Source: Syngnathus acus (taxonomy: Eukaryota; Chordata; Actinopteri; Syngnathiformes; Syngnathidae). Taken from it: a stretch of DNA of 64,000 nt. The DNA is taken from the NCBI RefSeq assembly GCF_901709675.1, contig NC_051101.1, positions 11,738,501 through 11,802,500 of the forward strand. The letters run 5' to 3'. The position numbers were made by a program, and so were the translations under genes. Below, one piece after another: positions 11,170 through 26,785 of the stretch (positions are counted from its first letter, which is position 1; the number at the start of each line of letters is the position of its first letter). The notes under the pieces are model-generated. The model was not told where the DNA came from, did not search any database, and saw only the letters and a list, made by a program, of their open reading frames with translations.

Positions 11170-14100
11170 GAAAAAAGTTATAGCACCGGCCCGTTCCTGA
11201 CTGAAGTTCCTGATATGGCTAAAAAGAAGTGAGGCCGTCGTGGTTTGAAATTGGTCACCTCCAGAGCACCATTTTGAAATGTGTCCGACGTAGCACGGCG
11301 GTGATGTAACACTCTTCGCGATGATGAGACCTGATTTGGAATACGCAATTAAACTCCCACTCTGCTGTTACCTGAGAAGATCTGAATTGGACTTTGATCA
11401 TCTAAAGCTTTTCCAGATCTAGACGACCCCAACAGATTTAGTGCACTCGCCTTATATCTGCGTAGTCCAACCTTAAAGGCAAACAACAGTCTAGCAAGTT
11501 CCGCAAAGAAAAAAAACAGTCAACACCTCCGCCCGCCTCAGCGTTGGTTCAGGCACCGGTCATAATCTCTCGACCTTTACTCCCTCCGAGGAGATCGGCA
11601 CATCTTAGATAAAACCCGGACCTGGTTTGGCACCAATATTGATGTGAAGTAAAGACAAAAAAAAAGAGACACTTGAAGTCCCACGCGACAGATTGCGGCA
11701 ACCGAAAGTCGCCCACCATCGGTCTAGCACCACAGAGGGCTTGTCTAGCAAAGCTCGCTAATCGTCCATCTGGACGGGGAGCTGTGCGAGATCTTTTTTT
11801 TTTTTTTCCCGAGAAGTATGGCTGGAAAAGTCACTCAGGGCCGTGGAGAACCAATCGGCAAAGCAAAACAGTCAAATATAATAAAAAAAACAAATTACAA
11901 AATCTTCAACCTGCTTCTTTGAACTAGCACGAGCGAACTATTCAAAGAGTGATGTTAGGTCAAGTGACGTCAGAGGAGATGAAATCCTGAGTCATCAATA
12001 CATGGGCTGAAGAAGAAAGTGCCACAAATAATGAACCGAACCAGACGGGTCAGGTGAGGTGAATCATCTGCACGTTGACAGTAGAACCTGAACATTCTAA
12101 TAAGCATTAATTAGCCGTGTCAAGGCCAGGCGGCCATGCTTGTCAAAATGTCCTCACGGGATGAGTTTGTTAATCAAATTAATCCCGTCGTTCCTCCAAA
12201 CGTTTGACTGATGGGGATTTCGTTCGGTTGCAGCTGACTAAGGTGAGATGGGGACAAAAGAAGCGGCTGCGACTCACCATAGGGTGAACGCAGAATGGGG
12301 AGGGGAGGGGGGGGGGGCAGGTGACCTGAAACAACCTAGATTCTCCGAGACTGTCGAGCGCAGACGGGGCTGAGCGTCTCGAGCGTGAAAACAAAAGCCG
12401 GTCGACGTTTGGAGGGAATCTTCAAAAAAAAAAAATGACACGATGATAAATTCAAATGTACTGCATCATCTTAAGTGAATGAAAAAGCACCAGTTTGAAA
12501 CAAGAAATAAAAAAAAAAACTTTACATTTCGCTCCGTCTGCGGCTCATCGCCATGGCAACAGACGATTAAAAGAGATGCCTGTTGAGAAGGTTTGCTGAG
12601 TAAGTCCTGACAACGGCAGAAAAAAAAAAAAAGCCACAGGGGCTAATCACAACGTTGACATAATTATTTAGCTCACCAAAACAGGAGGACCAAAACTCCC
12701 ACGGAAAGATCAATAGCTTTCAAGAAATGATCAAAGTTGGAGCGCTGTCGCGTCAGCCATAAAAGCCGATCAATGTTAACACGCCGAGTTGGCGGCGGCA
12801 TGCGACCGGCCGACCGGCTCCAACTAGGACATGTCTGGCGAGTCCGAGTAAATACAAACAAGTCAAACAACAATATTTGGAAAACTTGCATAAAAACAAC
12901 CTGAATTTTTAAAAATTGTGAACGACTAGAACATCAACATGAAAAAGTACCGCTTAAAAGAATTTCTGTACAAATACTTTACAAAACAAACTGTGGTCCG
13001 CAGTCACGTGACAGAAATGTTAGCCGCTCATCCTGGTTGGTCCTTTCAAAAAAAAAAAAACTCTTTCGCTCGATTAATTCACAAAGTCACCGTCGGCTGC
13101 GCGTCTCCATCTTTCCTCTTGTCCTCCTCTAGGTTGGACTGTCCTCTCCTCTCCTCTTCTCTCCCCCCCTCACTCCGGGCAGATGGTGGAATGGCAACGC
13201 TGCCAGGGCGGACAATGGCACTACTTCATTGTGCTCCTCTCCTCCTCTCGTCTCCCCCCCTTCCACTTCCACTCCCGTCTGTCCTCCCCCTCCCTCCTGT
13301 CTAGGCGGGTGACGCTGCCTCCTATTCTCGCCCTTTGCATCACTCTCTCTCTCTCTCTTTGTGTAACACACATCCCCTCCTTTCCTCTCATCCTGTTTCC
13401 TCCCCCTCCCTCCCCCGTCTCCCGCAACCTCCGTTTAGCTGTGTACATGTGTATGCCCAGCAGGATGCTCCCGCCGCACATTAGCTCTCCGCGGGGAGAT
13501 GGAGATGTGGAATAAGTAAGGAAACAAAGGCTGGGATGAGTGTGTGTGTGTGTTTGGACTGTCCAAAGCTCCTCCTCTACTCGTGTTTAGTAACCCGAGA
13601 AGATGAGAGTGAAAGACAGCGAGACAGGATGGAGACGGTCGCTCGTTTGCTACGTAAGCTAGCCACACTGTGCGTTAGCGCTATCTCAGGAGAGCGTCAG
13701 GGAGAGATTGCTGTCGAAGCGTGAGCAAGCAACGTTGCGGAATGCAGAGGAAGTCACCCAAAGCGATCCGCGCGAGTCCTCAAATGACACGACGGGCGCT
13801 GCAGTAGCGCTACATAACCAGCGTGATGTCTAGCTACAGGATTCTCCGAGTGTCAGGAAAGTTCCAGGACTGGAGTTTGTTTAAGGTTAAGGTGATCATC
13901 ATATGAGAAGAACCTGAGAAGAGATGAATGGGACAAGATGTGACTTACGTCACCATGGCAACGCATCTGCCTTGAGCATCTGTCAGTTCCTGGCGTCATC
14001 AAAGTGAAGCAAATTGACAACTTGGGAGGATTACTGTCGAAATGTTCTGTGACATCAGTCCTGGAACTTTACCGTCAGATCATTTTTCCAGGCACATTTG

Positions 14101-14900
14101 AATGTGATTGGGGAAGTTCCAAGTGCAAAGAGCCCACCATACCTTTTAACGCTGAAACACATTTGAGACACTGTGGCTGAGGCTTGACAAAAGCCAACAC
14201 TGAAGTCATAGAGGAGCGCTTAATGGATGCAAATGCTTCATTTTAAATTTAGTCATAAAATAAAAGGTCAGGCATAGCCATCATTTTATATTTCAGTGTA
14301 ATTAGATATTAAAAAGTGAGTCATGAAAATGAAGGGTAATCGCTTAAATCATCCGATTCCTGGCTGCCTTGACGCAATCTACAAGGCTAATTCGATTCTT
14401 CTGCTTTCATCAAGCAGCCCCTTTATTAGATTCATTTGTCATATTTGAAAGTGATTAATAGCAGGAGGGTTCACTTAAACTCTTAAAACATTCGCTGCCT
14501 TTGACGAACATGCACGTCAGAGGTGCACAAAAGGAGTACTGTATGATTTAAGTCGGTTCATTTTGAGCAAAGAAATTTTGGCAAGTTACTACAAATTATG
14601 CATTTAAAAATATTTCAGGGGGGGAATTTTTTTTTTATTGTCATCTGATAATAACTAAAAAAAAAATTCCATTTTAACTTAATAAAAAAGAAAGTTCTAT
14701 TAAGTCATATAATAAATAGATAATCTTCTCATGGAAGTTTTCAGTGTGGCCCTTAATAGTTGATGTCAGTTCTGTTAAATATTTGCCAATGGCATGTTAT
14801 GCCAAGCCTTGTTTATTATTTTTAATTTTTTGTTTTTTTTGCCACAGTGCCCCTTTGTGTTTGCGATTGTGTGTATCTTACCACATATTCCATCGGGCTG
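11170..14900. other. Intergenic or intronic DNA without a supported gene
   Basis: Only short open frames occur, most of them over pyrimidine-rich low-complexity sequence (13130-13420). Poly-A runs lie near 11655, 12425, 12620 and 13050. A CCATGGCAAC string recurs at 12552 and 13962. If the exon ending at 10750 is real, this stretch could be its upstream introns. No exon could be confirmed. Confidence 0.3.
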
Positions 14901-14977
14901 CCTGAGAGTCTGTCACCCTAAAAACACCAAAGCGCACATGAGCACAAGACAAAGATCCAAAGCGACAACCCGCCACA

Positions 14978-15049
14978 GCGCATGCGCCGCCGCGTCTGTT
15001 GCCGGCCCACGTGCGGCTTGCCGCCTCCCAGCATGCATTGCTGCCCAAT
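14978..15049. promoter_or_regulatory. Promoter-like cluster: NRF1, E-box, ZNF143-like and CCAAT sites
   Basis: Within about 70 bases lie GCGCATGCGC (14978-14987, palindromic NRF1 site), CACGTG (15008-15013), TCCCAGCATGCATTGC (15026-15041, close to the ZNF143/SBS motif) and CCAAT (15045-15049). This combination is typical of CpG-island promoters. On the minus side an ATG followed by GAATATGTG ends at a consensus donor (GTAAGA) near 14890. On the plus side a donor-like GTATGA follows at about 15139. Which strand is transcribed, or whether both are, is not clear. Confidence 0.55.
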
Positions 15050-15139
15050 CATGCGCGGAGAAGAGTTAGAAAGCCAGAGGAAGCCCAAGAGCGAGACGGA
15101 GAGGCAATAATCCGACGAGCGTGTCGGAACACGGGCTTT

Positions 15140-18010
15140 GGTATGACGGGAATTAACTGAAAGGAGCGCATGTGTAGGATGCTTGTGTTTCGGCACGCCC
15201 GACGGACGACATGGTGGCTCCCCAAGCGGGCAGCTGCAGCGAGTCAGCCTGGCATCAAACACTTCAACATTCTCGGACGAAACACGATCTGCTGATCCGC
15301 TTTATATATGTGATGTTACTAGCAATTAAATAAACAAAAATATTTGTACAAATGACGGTGCGCAAAATGACAGGACAGCTCAAATTGTTATATAGGAGGG
15401 GAGGAGCCTGGCGCCCTTTTAGCCCCGCCCATTTCCCCCCCCTTAAATTTGAAAGTTAAATAGTATCGAAAAAAGCATTGTAAACAAAAAAAATCATGTT
15501 CTGCCTGTCATTCATCTTTTTGTACGTTTGAAGTGGCCAAAAGAATGAGGTATTTTCAGCACTAATCAAATTAATCGATTGTCGGAATTTTATTCACAGA
15601 ATCAGTGTTGGCCTCAAAATTGAATTTGTATCTTTCCCATGAAATGTAACCGTTTAATAGGCTTAATTGCAATTTCAGATTTCTTTTTTCCTATCATCGC
15701 AACAAGTGGGTACTCTTTGTTTTTCCTAGAAAATAATTGTTTTTCGTTTGATTTGAGTAAAATTGTGATAAAGAGAGAGAAGATTGGATTAGGCAGCCAG
15801 CGATTCAGCGAGAGGGCCGTCTGAGTGTCTCACGACGCACGCTGCAAACAAACATGTGAGCCGGCTATTTTGGGTTTGCCCCCCACCGCACTCCCGCATC
15901 TCTATCTGCTTCCATCATTCCCTTCCTGCCTCTCTCTTCTTACATCGTCCCCCTCGTGCTTCCCGAAACACCGGACGTCCTGGATCAAGTCAAAAACCAC
16001 CAATTTGCCAATTAAATACCAATTTCAAACCTCGAAAGAGAACTAAAGTTGCGATGAATCAAAACACCAAGTAAGCATTTTACTCATGATAGACCTCAAC
16101 AAGGCAACCGACTTCCTCCATTAGAAGCGCCAGTGGTTAGACATGAATATGCCGCAAATATTTATGATTTCTGAAGAAAAAAATCTAGATGACAAAAATT
16201 ATGCTTTTTTTTTTTATTTTTTACAAACTTCTTTCATCACATCTTTCTTGTCATGCATTTAGTCCAAAAAGGTACCCATTTTGAAAATGTTTAAAATTGG
16301 AATGAATAATAATATTATTAATAATAATTTCAAAAATAAATAAATGATTTGACGGTATTCTAGTCATTTTGAGCAACGTCACCATTTAAGGTGCTCGTGT
16401 CCTGAGCCGAAAAGGTGTCGAACAATGCAGAGGTTGCAAAACAAGCAAGCAACAGGAAGCACTTCTTCACTCCTGCTCAAGTGTGTTTGTCTTTCGAACC
16501 GTTCCATTGTAAAGCCACATTCTCTCATCGACACTATTTATTTCTCGACTTTGAATTTATTTTTTTAAGTCTCACTGGAAATTACAGTTGGAGGTATTAT
16601 CATCATGTTAACAACAAAGGTCAATAAAGTCAATTTCCTACCAAGTCTCCATTCAGAGGAAAAAAAACAACAATCTGACGAATGACAATTAATGTTGACA
16701 TTTGACTTCATTAAAATGGCCTTTTAGAGTATAATAAATAATTCACCATGGTCAGAGTTCAACCCTGCAACAGTTGATATTTTCTGCTATCATCTGCATC
16801 TAATTCAAAATAATAAAAATAACACGCAGACAGCGACGCAGCTGCGGCGCAGTGTTTGAGGTAGAGACAGACGGCGACATGCTCCGACCTTGAAAACAAA
16901 CTTCCATTCCGTGGCCACAACACACCCACGCTGACAGACAAATACATCAAATTCTATTACATCCTGTTGACGCCTCCCTCGAGTTTATGGCAAGTAAGTC
17001 GCCGCTGTTTTCAATCGATAGCGCCGCGCTCGCACCAGCTGCCAAAAAAAGGAAGCAGAAACCATCTCAAACGTCACATCGTCCCGTCAGTCCGGGACGG
17101 AAATCTTCACGCTTTGATTGATGCTCGATTGGACAGGTCCAATTTTAATCGAGTGGATTTTGGGGATTGAGCCCGTTTCGGTGTAGGAGTGCCCCCGAGA
17201 TTGCTGTTTGTCGTTTTTGGTCGTCTACGCGTTGTTTGTCTGACTCTTGACACGTGCCAATCGGCCGTTTCTTTGGATCGCCCTCTCCGTTTCATCAGCT
17301 TGACCGTATAGAATATCACGTCAGCCAGCGGTGTGGCTGACCCTGATAAGAGCCCCCCGGCGTGCTGCCTTCAGTAGCTTCAATCATCGCTTTCTATAAT
17401 CAACGTTCCTTCACCTCTTTGTGGTCAACTTGCTTTAGTCTCCATGGTTACGAGAGTGGTGAACCGTAGCCGCGGGTTTGTGTACACATTTGACTTCACA
17501 TTAACACCCTTGAACAATTTAGTCGTCAGTTAACCTATTATGCTTGCCTTTGGAATGTGGGAGGAAACCAAAGCATCTTTTCCTAGTTGTCCAAAGTCAC
17601 AAATTCCAATGTTAACTTATTTATACATGGGCATTCTTTGAGAATGTCAAAATGATCTTCAGGCAGGGTCAAAACAATAGTTCCCTGGGGATGGTGATGT
17701 CATGCAAATCAATAACAAGACATGTTCCGCCCTTATAAATGTATGAAAACATCCTCATGCGTTACTGGCCAACGCCTGCCTGATAGCATCAATTAAACCA
17801 AATTGTTATTCATACGGAAAAAACGGATTTAGAGTGGTGACATGTTGGTTCCTCTTTTTCAAGATTGCAGCCTGAACTCAAACCAGTATTTGAGGTTACC
17901 AAGATTTATTTTTGTTGAACTGTGTCTTCAAGTTCCTTGAAATGCCTTATGGTTGAAAATAAAAACTTGACTGATCATGACATGTTATCAAAAACTATCT
18001 GTAGGTCAGG
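15140..18010. other. No gene recognised
   Basis: The stretch is AT-rich with short frames only. Poly-A/T tracts lie near 14625 and 16205, and an (AAT)n-like tract lies near 16305. I see no exon with supporting homology. Confidence 0.3.
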
Positions 18011-18561
18011 CTGCAAAATGTAATCTGTGTCGTAGTATCGATACATTTTTATAAGAATGAGTCGTGTGCAGGCTTATAATATCAGCATCCTTCTGTTATT
18101 ATTATTATTTATAAAGGACGAACACAATTATGTGGTAAACAGCTACTAATCTTGAATTAAAAAAACAATTTTTTACCAATATTTCACAAATTCTGCAAAG
18201 TGGTATCTGTGTCGTAGTATCGAAACATTTTTATAAGAATGAGTCGTGTGCAGGCTTATAATATCAGCATCCTTCTGTTATTATTATTATTTATAAAGGA
18301 CGAACACAATTTATGTGGTAAACAGCTACTAATCTTGAATTAAAAAAAATGTTTTTACCAATATTTCACAAATTCTGCAAAGTGGTATCTGTGTCGTAGT
18401 ATCGAAACATTTTTATAAGAATGAGTCGTGTGCAGGCTTATAATATCAGCATCCTTCTGTTATTATTATTATTTATAAAGGACGAACACAATTTATGTGG
18501 TAAACAGCTACTAATCTTGAATTAAAAAAAATGTTTTTACCAATATTTCACAAATTCTGCG
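18010..18561. repeat. Three-copy tandem repeat, unit about 182 bp
   Basis: CTGTGTCGTAGTATCGA recurs at 18024, 18207 and 18389, giving periods of 183 and 182 bases. Copies 2 and 3 are nearly identical; copy 1 differs at a few positions (GATAC against GAAAC, and indels in the A-run). Each unit contains a (TTA)n tract and TATAAAGGACGAACACAA. The near identity implies recent duplication. Confidence 0.95.
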
Positions 18562-18893
18562 ATGACAGATAAAGCAAAGATCAGATTGAACTAATGCATT
18601 TCTGCCTGCAAGTTATTTTTCCAACGATGTTGTGATTTTCTTTCATGCAAAAATGGAAAGCTGATGCCACTCCGTTTATTTAGTTAAGGCTTCTTTGTCC
18701 GGAGTGACAGCATAACGTGTGGCTTCAGCCTTCACATCAACTATGTTGACACCTCCAAAGTTCAACATTTAGCTCGCGTGAGTCACATTCACGGCGTTCA
18801 GGTGGCCATTACTGGAACACACGGAGGGGAACTAACTCAAGTGTGTGGACATGAACACCAATCGTGGTACATTCCGAGTCCAGAAAGAGTACA

Positions 18894-18929
18894 AGAGGGA
18901 GAGAGAGAGAGAGAAAAAGAGAGAGAGAA
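18894..18929 (+). repeat. (GA)n microsatellite
   Basis: A run of GA dinucleotides is interrupted once by AAAAA. Confidence 0.9.
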
Positions 18930-19203
18930 GTGGTCAACTTTGAACTCACCAGCACTCTTCCTCCTTCTGCCTCGTCCTGCCCGCAGAACTTCCGCCGCCG
19001 CACTCACGTCAAGTATCATGAAACGGGACAATAGGTGGAAGGTTAGAAAGTCCTGCAACTTTTTAATAAGTTCATAAGAGAAGTGGCTTCTTCTTCTCGT
19101 TCTTCTTCTTTCCTCTCGCTTTCCTTCCCTTGCCCCCGCCCCTCCCCCTTCCTTTCCTCCTCCCCCTCCTCCTCCTAACACGGTCACCACTTCCGCGAAC
19201 AGG

Positions 19204-19220
19204 AGCCTGACGTCATCAGC
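19204..19220. promoter_or_regulatory. Consensus CRE (TGACGTCA)
   Basis: A perfect palindromic CREB/ATF site, TGACGTCA, lies at about 19209-19216 in a GC-richer patch that follows a polypyrimidine block. No adjoining coding exon was confirmed. Confidence 0.35.
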
Positions 19221-20062
19221 ATACAAGTGCGCCTGCGTGGGGTGCACCTGGCCGAATAGACAGGTTGCGTAATATTAGAAATCCCATCGCGCACTTTATT
19301 GTGAAGATTACACGAAAATGCGTAAAGAGTTGCACAACTCGGAAAAAGATGAAGAAATTGAACGTTTCCATTTCCTTTAAGGTCACCGCTTCCTGACCAC
19401 ATCTGCTTATTATCACGATTCATCTTGATTTTCAAATTTGCTATGCATGGTGACACTTTTCAGATTTATTAACACTAACACGTTGAGGATAACAACAAAA
19501 CCCAAGTTGGAATCCATCTTTCCAACTGAAACATACATGATATATATGTATTTTTTGCATATTTGAATAAAGAAATCATACAATTTTACTTTTGAAAAAC
19601 CATTTGAAAACAATGTCACTAGTACTAATTCAGACAATGGATGGATGGATGTTTGCTAATACTCGTTCCTATATAAATTGTGTTGTATTATGGAATTAAC
19701 ATCATCATCAACATTTAATATTCGGTTTTACATTGCCTCGCCTTTAGGCGCACCGCATTGCGCCACCCACAGGCCAGGGAAATAACTCCAGACATGAACA
19801 ATTTATTCAGACGTGTGTAGTAGCGCCACTGACCAAAGGAGGCGCTCAGGAGGTCACTGTTAGGTACCGGTCTGTCATGATTGAGATTGTCTAAAGAAAT
19901 ATTAATTTAATATTATTAATTTGTCAGAATTATAATATTTGCTAATAGTTGTCACTCGGTTTATATAATTACAATAATTTTGAAGTCCTTTCTTCCAGTC
20001 TTCTGGATGAATGACGGGACCTTGGCTGTTTACTTCCGCATTTTCACGCTAAGACCCGCCTT

Positions 20063-20140
20063 TGTCAATTTGATTGGCTCCCATGGAAAAAAGAAACAAT
20101 TTATTGTTGATGATTGGACGGTGCCTGTTACGTCATTTGA
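20063..20140 (+). promoter_or_regulatory. flad1 promoter region: two inverted CCAAT boxes and a CRE-like site
   Basis: GATTGG (inverted CCAAT) occurs at about 20071 and again at about 20112, followed by TTACGTCA (about 20129-20136). The site is about 790 bases upstream of the first core flad1 exon and directly before the candidate upstream exon. The CRE lies only a few bases from the ATG at 20141, so the transcription start may be downstream of that ATG. Confidence 0.4.
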
Positions 20141-20181
20141 ATGACGACCGCAGCTTTCTCAAGGAGCAACACGCGACACCA
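20141..20181 (+). CDS. flad1: Candidate flad1 alternative first exon (mitochondrial leader)
   Basis: The ATG at 20141 opens MTTAAFSRSNTRH and ends on a consensus donor (GTAAGC at 20182). Spliced to an acceptor at 20924-20925 (TTTCGTAG), the frame runs through PAILKLSRAEVRVRS and LAAHLGKVA into the core start MTTAAASEE, adding 38 residues. The added segment is Arg/Ser/Ala/Leu-rich with a single acidic residue, as expected for a mitochondrial presequence. Human FLAD1 is known to have a longer mitochondrial and a shorter cytosolic isoform. The phase agreement (2+1) supports the splice. Weak point: promoter elements lie very close to this ATG. Confidence 0.5.
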
Positions 20182-20998
20182 GTAAGCTTTCTTGTATTTA
20201 CCGAGTTTATTTGACAACTGAACACATTATAGTTTATTACTCCTGAGCAAATCGAGAGAATAAAGCGCTTCGAAAGATCTAGAATGGCGTTTAGACAGCT
20301 AGCGTGCCCATTGCTAACATGCCATCGAGTCATGTAACTCGGAGCAAGGAGACAGCTTGCATCACGAGAAGCCATCTCGGTCACGCTTGACTTGAAGTTC
20401 GTCTAGAAAGTCAAGTTTCAAGAGTCAACAAAGTATTTTCTATTGACAGTCTTTCGTGTAACGAAAATAAAACGCCTTTCACCATCATGCAGTGTCCGTT
20501 GCTAGGGTGATGCATGCAAGCGTGTATTACCTGTATATTACGCTATTCATTTGGAAGGACCCATAAAAACGAAAGGAAAACAAAAGTATATGTCGAATGA
20601 ATCACTGCCTGATCATAAATATGACACAATCTTCTAATATTTCCCTCCATGTGACTCTTCCCAGGTTCTTCCTGGTAGGAGCTATCAAGAAATACCGGGA
20701 GGGCTGAGCTGTGTATTAATTTACATACTCTTAATGGATTCTTCATGTTGATGTAAGATTCAAATTCCACGCAGTTCTTACACTCACTGGCATTAAGTAC
20801 TCCAGGACAAATCAAACGAGTATGAATACAAAACTCTTGTGTTGATTGGCCTAACTGTCATAAAGGGAGGTGTTTCTAATAATTTGACCCTCTTGTGTCT
20901 CACATAATCCCGTTGTGTTTCGTAGCCCGGCTATTTTGAAGCTGAGTCGAGCGGAGGTGCGTGTGAGGAGTCTGGCGGCTCATCTGGGCAAAGTAGCA

Positions 20999-23859
<2,861 letters not shown>

Positions 23860-23998
23860 CACTTAATCACCTGTACACACACGTTTTTATTTTCAAAGTC
23901 CGTTCAGTTGCAGAAATAGCCGTTAAAAAAAAAAAAAAGAACTGTATTTGTAAATGCTAAAGTGTGTCTTACTGAGCCATAAGCTTTTTACGCTGCTG

Positions 23999-24004
23999 AA
24001 TAAA
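23999..24004 (+). terminator. flad1 polyadenylation signal
   Basis: A canonical AATAAA lies 140 bases after the flad1 stop, followed by a T/G-richer stretch. It implies a short 3' UTR. Confidence 0.7.
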
Positions 24005-25030
24005 GTAATCAAATTGTCTTTATCTATGGTCATGTGACTATTTCAATTGATTTAGCGTGAGCTTCGCTATTCAATCCGATAAAATGCAGAAATTACTGAA
24101 TAACTCGAGATATTGGTTCCACGGATGATGTGCAAATATTATTTTTGTTAGAGGTTCTGCAGATACAAATAATCAGTTACTGGGCCAGTTAAAATGAGTT
24201 TTGGAGGGTGGTTGTGACTCCTCCAAATGCAAACCATACCTTTTGTTACCATGACAACTGCAGGTGGAGCTCAGGCAAGCTACTCGGTGATGCCAAATTT
24301 GTGACTCTTGCTCTATTTAGAGACTTCAAGCAACAATTTTTTTAAATGACAACAAATGTAACGTCCTGTTGTGGTGGTATCGAAGACTTGATTCCATCTA
24401 GAGCAGATGTTCACCATTCCCGAGACTCAGACTGCAAATGATGCGATACCGCCCTTGGCTAATTGAACTAATTGGGCCCACTGTTAGATTACACAGTGCA
24501 GAACAGCTCACTCTCTGACACATTTTCAAAAACAGTGAGATAAAGGATTGACTTAGTTGTTTCATTTCACTCTTGATGGGTGGCCAGGCACTTCAAAGAC
24601 TTAATTATTTTTATACAAGCTCAATTAAAAAGTCAATTCTCATGATAAGTTTCCTTTCAGTACCCATTTTAATGTGTGTTTTGAAATTGATTTTAAGATT
24701 TTTACTGTTGAAAGAAAGTGAGGTATCCTAATATTTTCTGCGTTCAGCTTCTTCCAAAGTTGTGCATATGATTTTTTCTAAATTCTTTTTTTCCATTTTG
24801 ATTTAAATCACACGGACATCATACGTCATTATACTCTGTATGTTTTGTTTGTTTGTTATTGGTCTAATGAATCCGGCGGCGAGTCCTGTTGCCAGGCAGA
24901 ATTAATACGCTTCAATCCTAACTAGCCAATGAAAGAATATAAAAGTTTATAAGACGCGCGTGAGGACGGACAGGCTAACGAGAAAGCATTCCAAGATAAA
25001 CATTATTGGAATATTTTAGATCACGCCACA

Positions 25031-25062
<32 letters not shown>

Positions 25063-26685
25063 GTGACGTCCACTTGTAATTCACTTGGCGGCCCTCACGG
25101 GCGCGTTGTCCTCACGTTTTCCATTCAGCACCGCCAACGACAATAAATTGGCTTGTCTTTCTGTAGACATGATTGAATCCAGGCGCATCGATCCGCTCGC
25201 GCACTGTCGCGTGGCACGCTTGGGATCGATAGCGGCCCGGGTTAAGAAGGAAAGCGGGGCGGGGTGGGGGTCGGCACAGCGGGCCTTCACCCACGCTCGA
25301 CGTAGAGAACAATTTAAATATTTTTTTCTTAGAAACATTTTCCCACAGTAACGTGTATTATTATTATCATCATCATTATTATTATTATTATTATCAAGCA
25401 GCCGTAGCAATTGTAGTGTCCCATCGTACTTCTACATTTATAAAGAGCTCCGATACTATGGCACCCGATACTACCAGTACAATTCTGTCCTGTCTGCAGG
25501 TAAGAAGATGGTAAAATGTTTTCCTCAAACAAGCAACGTGATTGCACGGATAGTAGACGTTTAAAGTGAACTAATACAAAATGAAGTTGTATATTTAATA
25601 TAAGGTACTCATAATTGTATTCAAATAATAAAGTACTGGTCACAAAATGTTCCCATGTGTAACAGTTGAGGAAAATCAACTTGTCTTTTGTCATTGACTT
25701 GCTTTTTATCACAATCACAAGTCATTCCTTCCACACTGTCAAGTAAATCAACAGCATGTTTGTCCTAGCGTCTCACCTCCCGGGCTGCTTGGGCTCATTA
25801 GTCCCGATGTGTTTCAGCCCCATCAGCCTCACGCTTCCATTCTCCTTAGAGTTAGTGCACTCTCCTTGTCACCATCGTTTTTTCTTCATCATTCACTTGA
25901 ATTTAGCTTCCGCACCCCGATCGCGGTCGCTATTGCTGAGCTTGTAAGGACTTGCTCGTACTTGAGCTCTTTGGTCCATGTGAATGCTCTGAACGCACAC
26001 AAAAATGAAATTATATTTTAAATGGATGCACTCTGTGATCTGATTTTTGCTTGGTCTCATTTAAGGTTTGGGATTTTTTTTTTTGTCATTTTGGCCTTAG
26101 TTGTTTTTCACATTTAGTTACATAACTTTACATCCCCCCGGGGGATGTAAATTCATAAGCACACGAAGCTCGGCAAACATGTTCCAGCACACTTTACCTG
26201 TCAGTCTGGCATTTTCAAAGGGTGAGTAATGTTACTTTTTTTTTTTAGTCGTTAACTTAACTTTTCTGTCACTAATAAAGAATATTGTCTGTCCAGTTAA
26301 TAATGGTTTTATGATGGTGACAGACTCAAGACAGGAACAAATTATTGACTTTGCATTATTTCCCATAGGGAAACTTTGAATCGATTGTGCGTTTTTTGCC
26401 AAATCTTGCTAACAAACGGCAATTAAAAAAAAGATTGCTTGTCTTCGTGCTTGGCTGAGGTAATAACTGACTGTCAGGCAGGTATTACCTTTGCAAGGTA
26501 GCCACGAAGAGAAGTGCATTCACATTCATTTACATCTATGATTCTAGTATTTGTGCAGCAGGGGGCGGGACCTCCCTCAGTGTAATTGCACATCCATTAC
26601 AGTAGGTGGCAGTGTCATTTTCATTTTCAGAGTGGATGGAGGGAGCATTAGCGCTAAGGTGTTTTTTTTTGTTCTCTGAGTTTGG
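24005..26685. other. Intergenic DNA, no gene recognised
   Basis: The stretch lies between the flad1 polyadenylation signal and the first dispersed repeat copy. It holds a CA microsatellite (25028-25058), an (ATT)n tract (25355-25393) and a piece of a dispersed GATAC-rich repeat (about 25440-25500). No exon was supported. Confidence 0.3.
25028..25058 (+). repeat. (CA)n microsatellite
   Basis: About 15 uninterrupted CA dinucleotides. Confidence 0.95.
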
Positions 26686-26785
26686 TCATGTGACGTTCAT
26701 AAGCTGATTGGCCGTTACCTGAGCTGCTGTGATGTCATTTTCAGGCGACAGCGAGTGGCAAGATGGCCACCCCCTGAAATGGATA
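26686..26785 (+). repeat. Dispersed repeat, copy A
   Basis: This is homologous to 30005-30112. Both share CATGTGAC, AAGCTGATTGG, TGTGATGTCATTTTCAG, CGACAGC, AGTGGCA and ATGGCC in the same order and orientation. The core carries an inverted CCAAT (ATTGG), a CRE-like TGATGTCA and a YY1-like ATGGCC. Confidence 0.75.

Noticed and set aside
10780-11232. 150-codon plus-strand frame opposite the W-motif exon
   Set aside because: It is Leu/Pro/Ser low-complexity sequence created by reading the complement of Arg/Glu codons. The periodic motif is only on the minus strand.
13129-13515. Overlapping frames on both strands
   Set aside because: A CT-rich simple sequence opens frames on both strands and no family is recognised.
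18837-19247. 136-codon minus-strand frame
   Set aside because: It consists largely of a Gly/Arg/Glu run over a polypyrimidine tract and the (GA)n microsatellite.
11100-20060. cks1b, expected by synteny between shc1 and flad1
   Set aside because: No exon encoding the conserved CKS core was found on either strand by eye.
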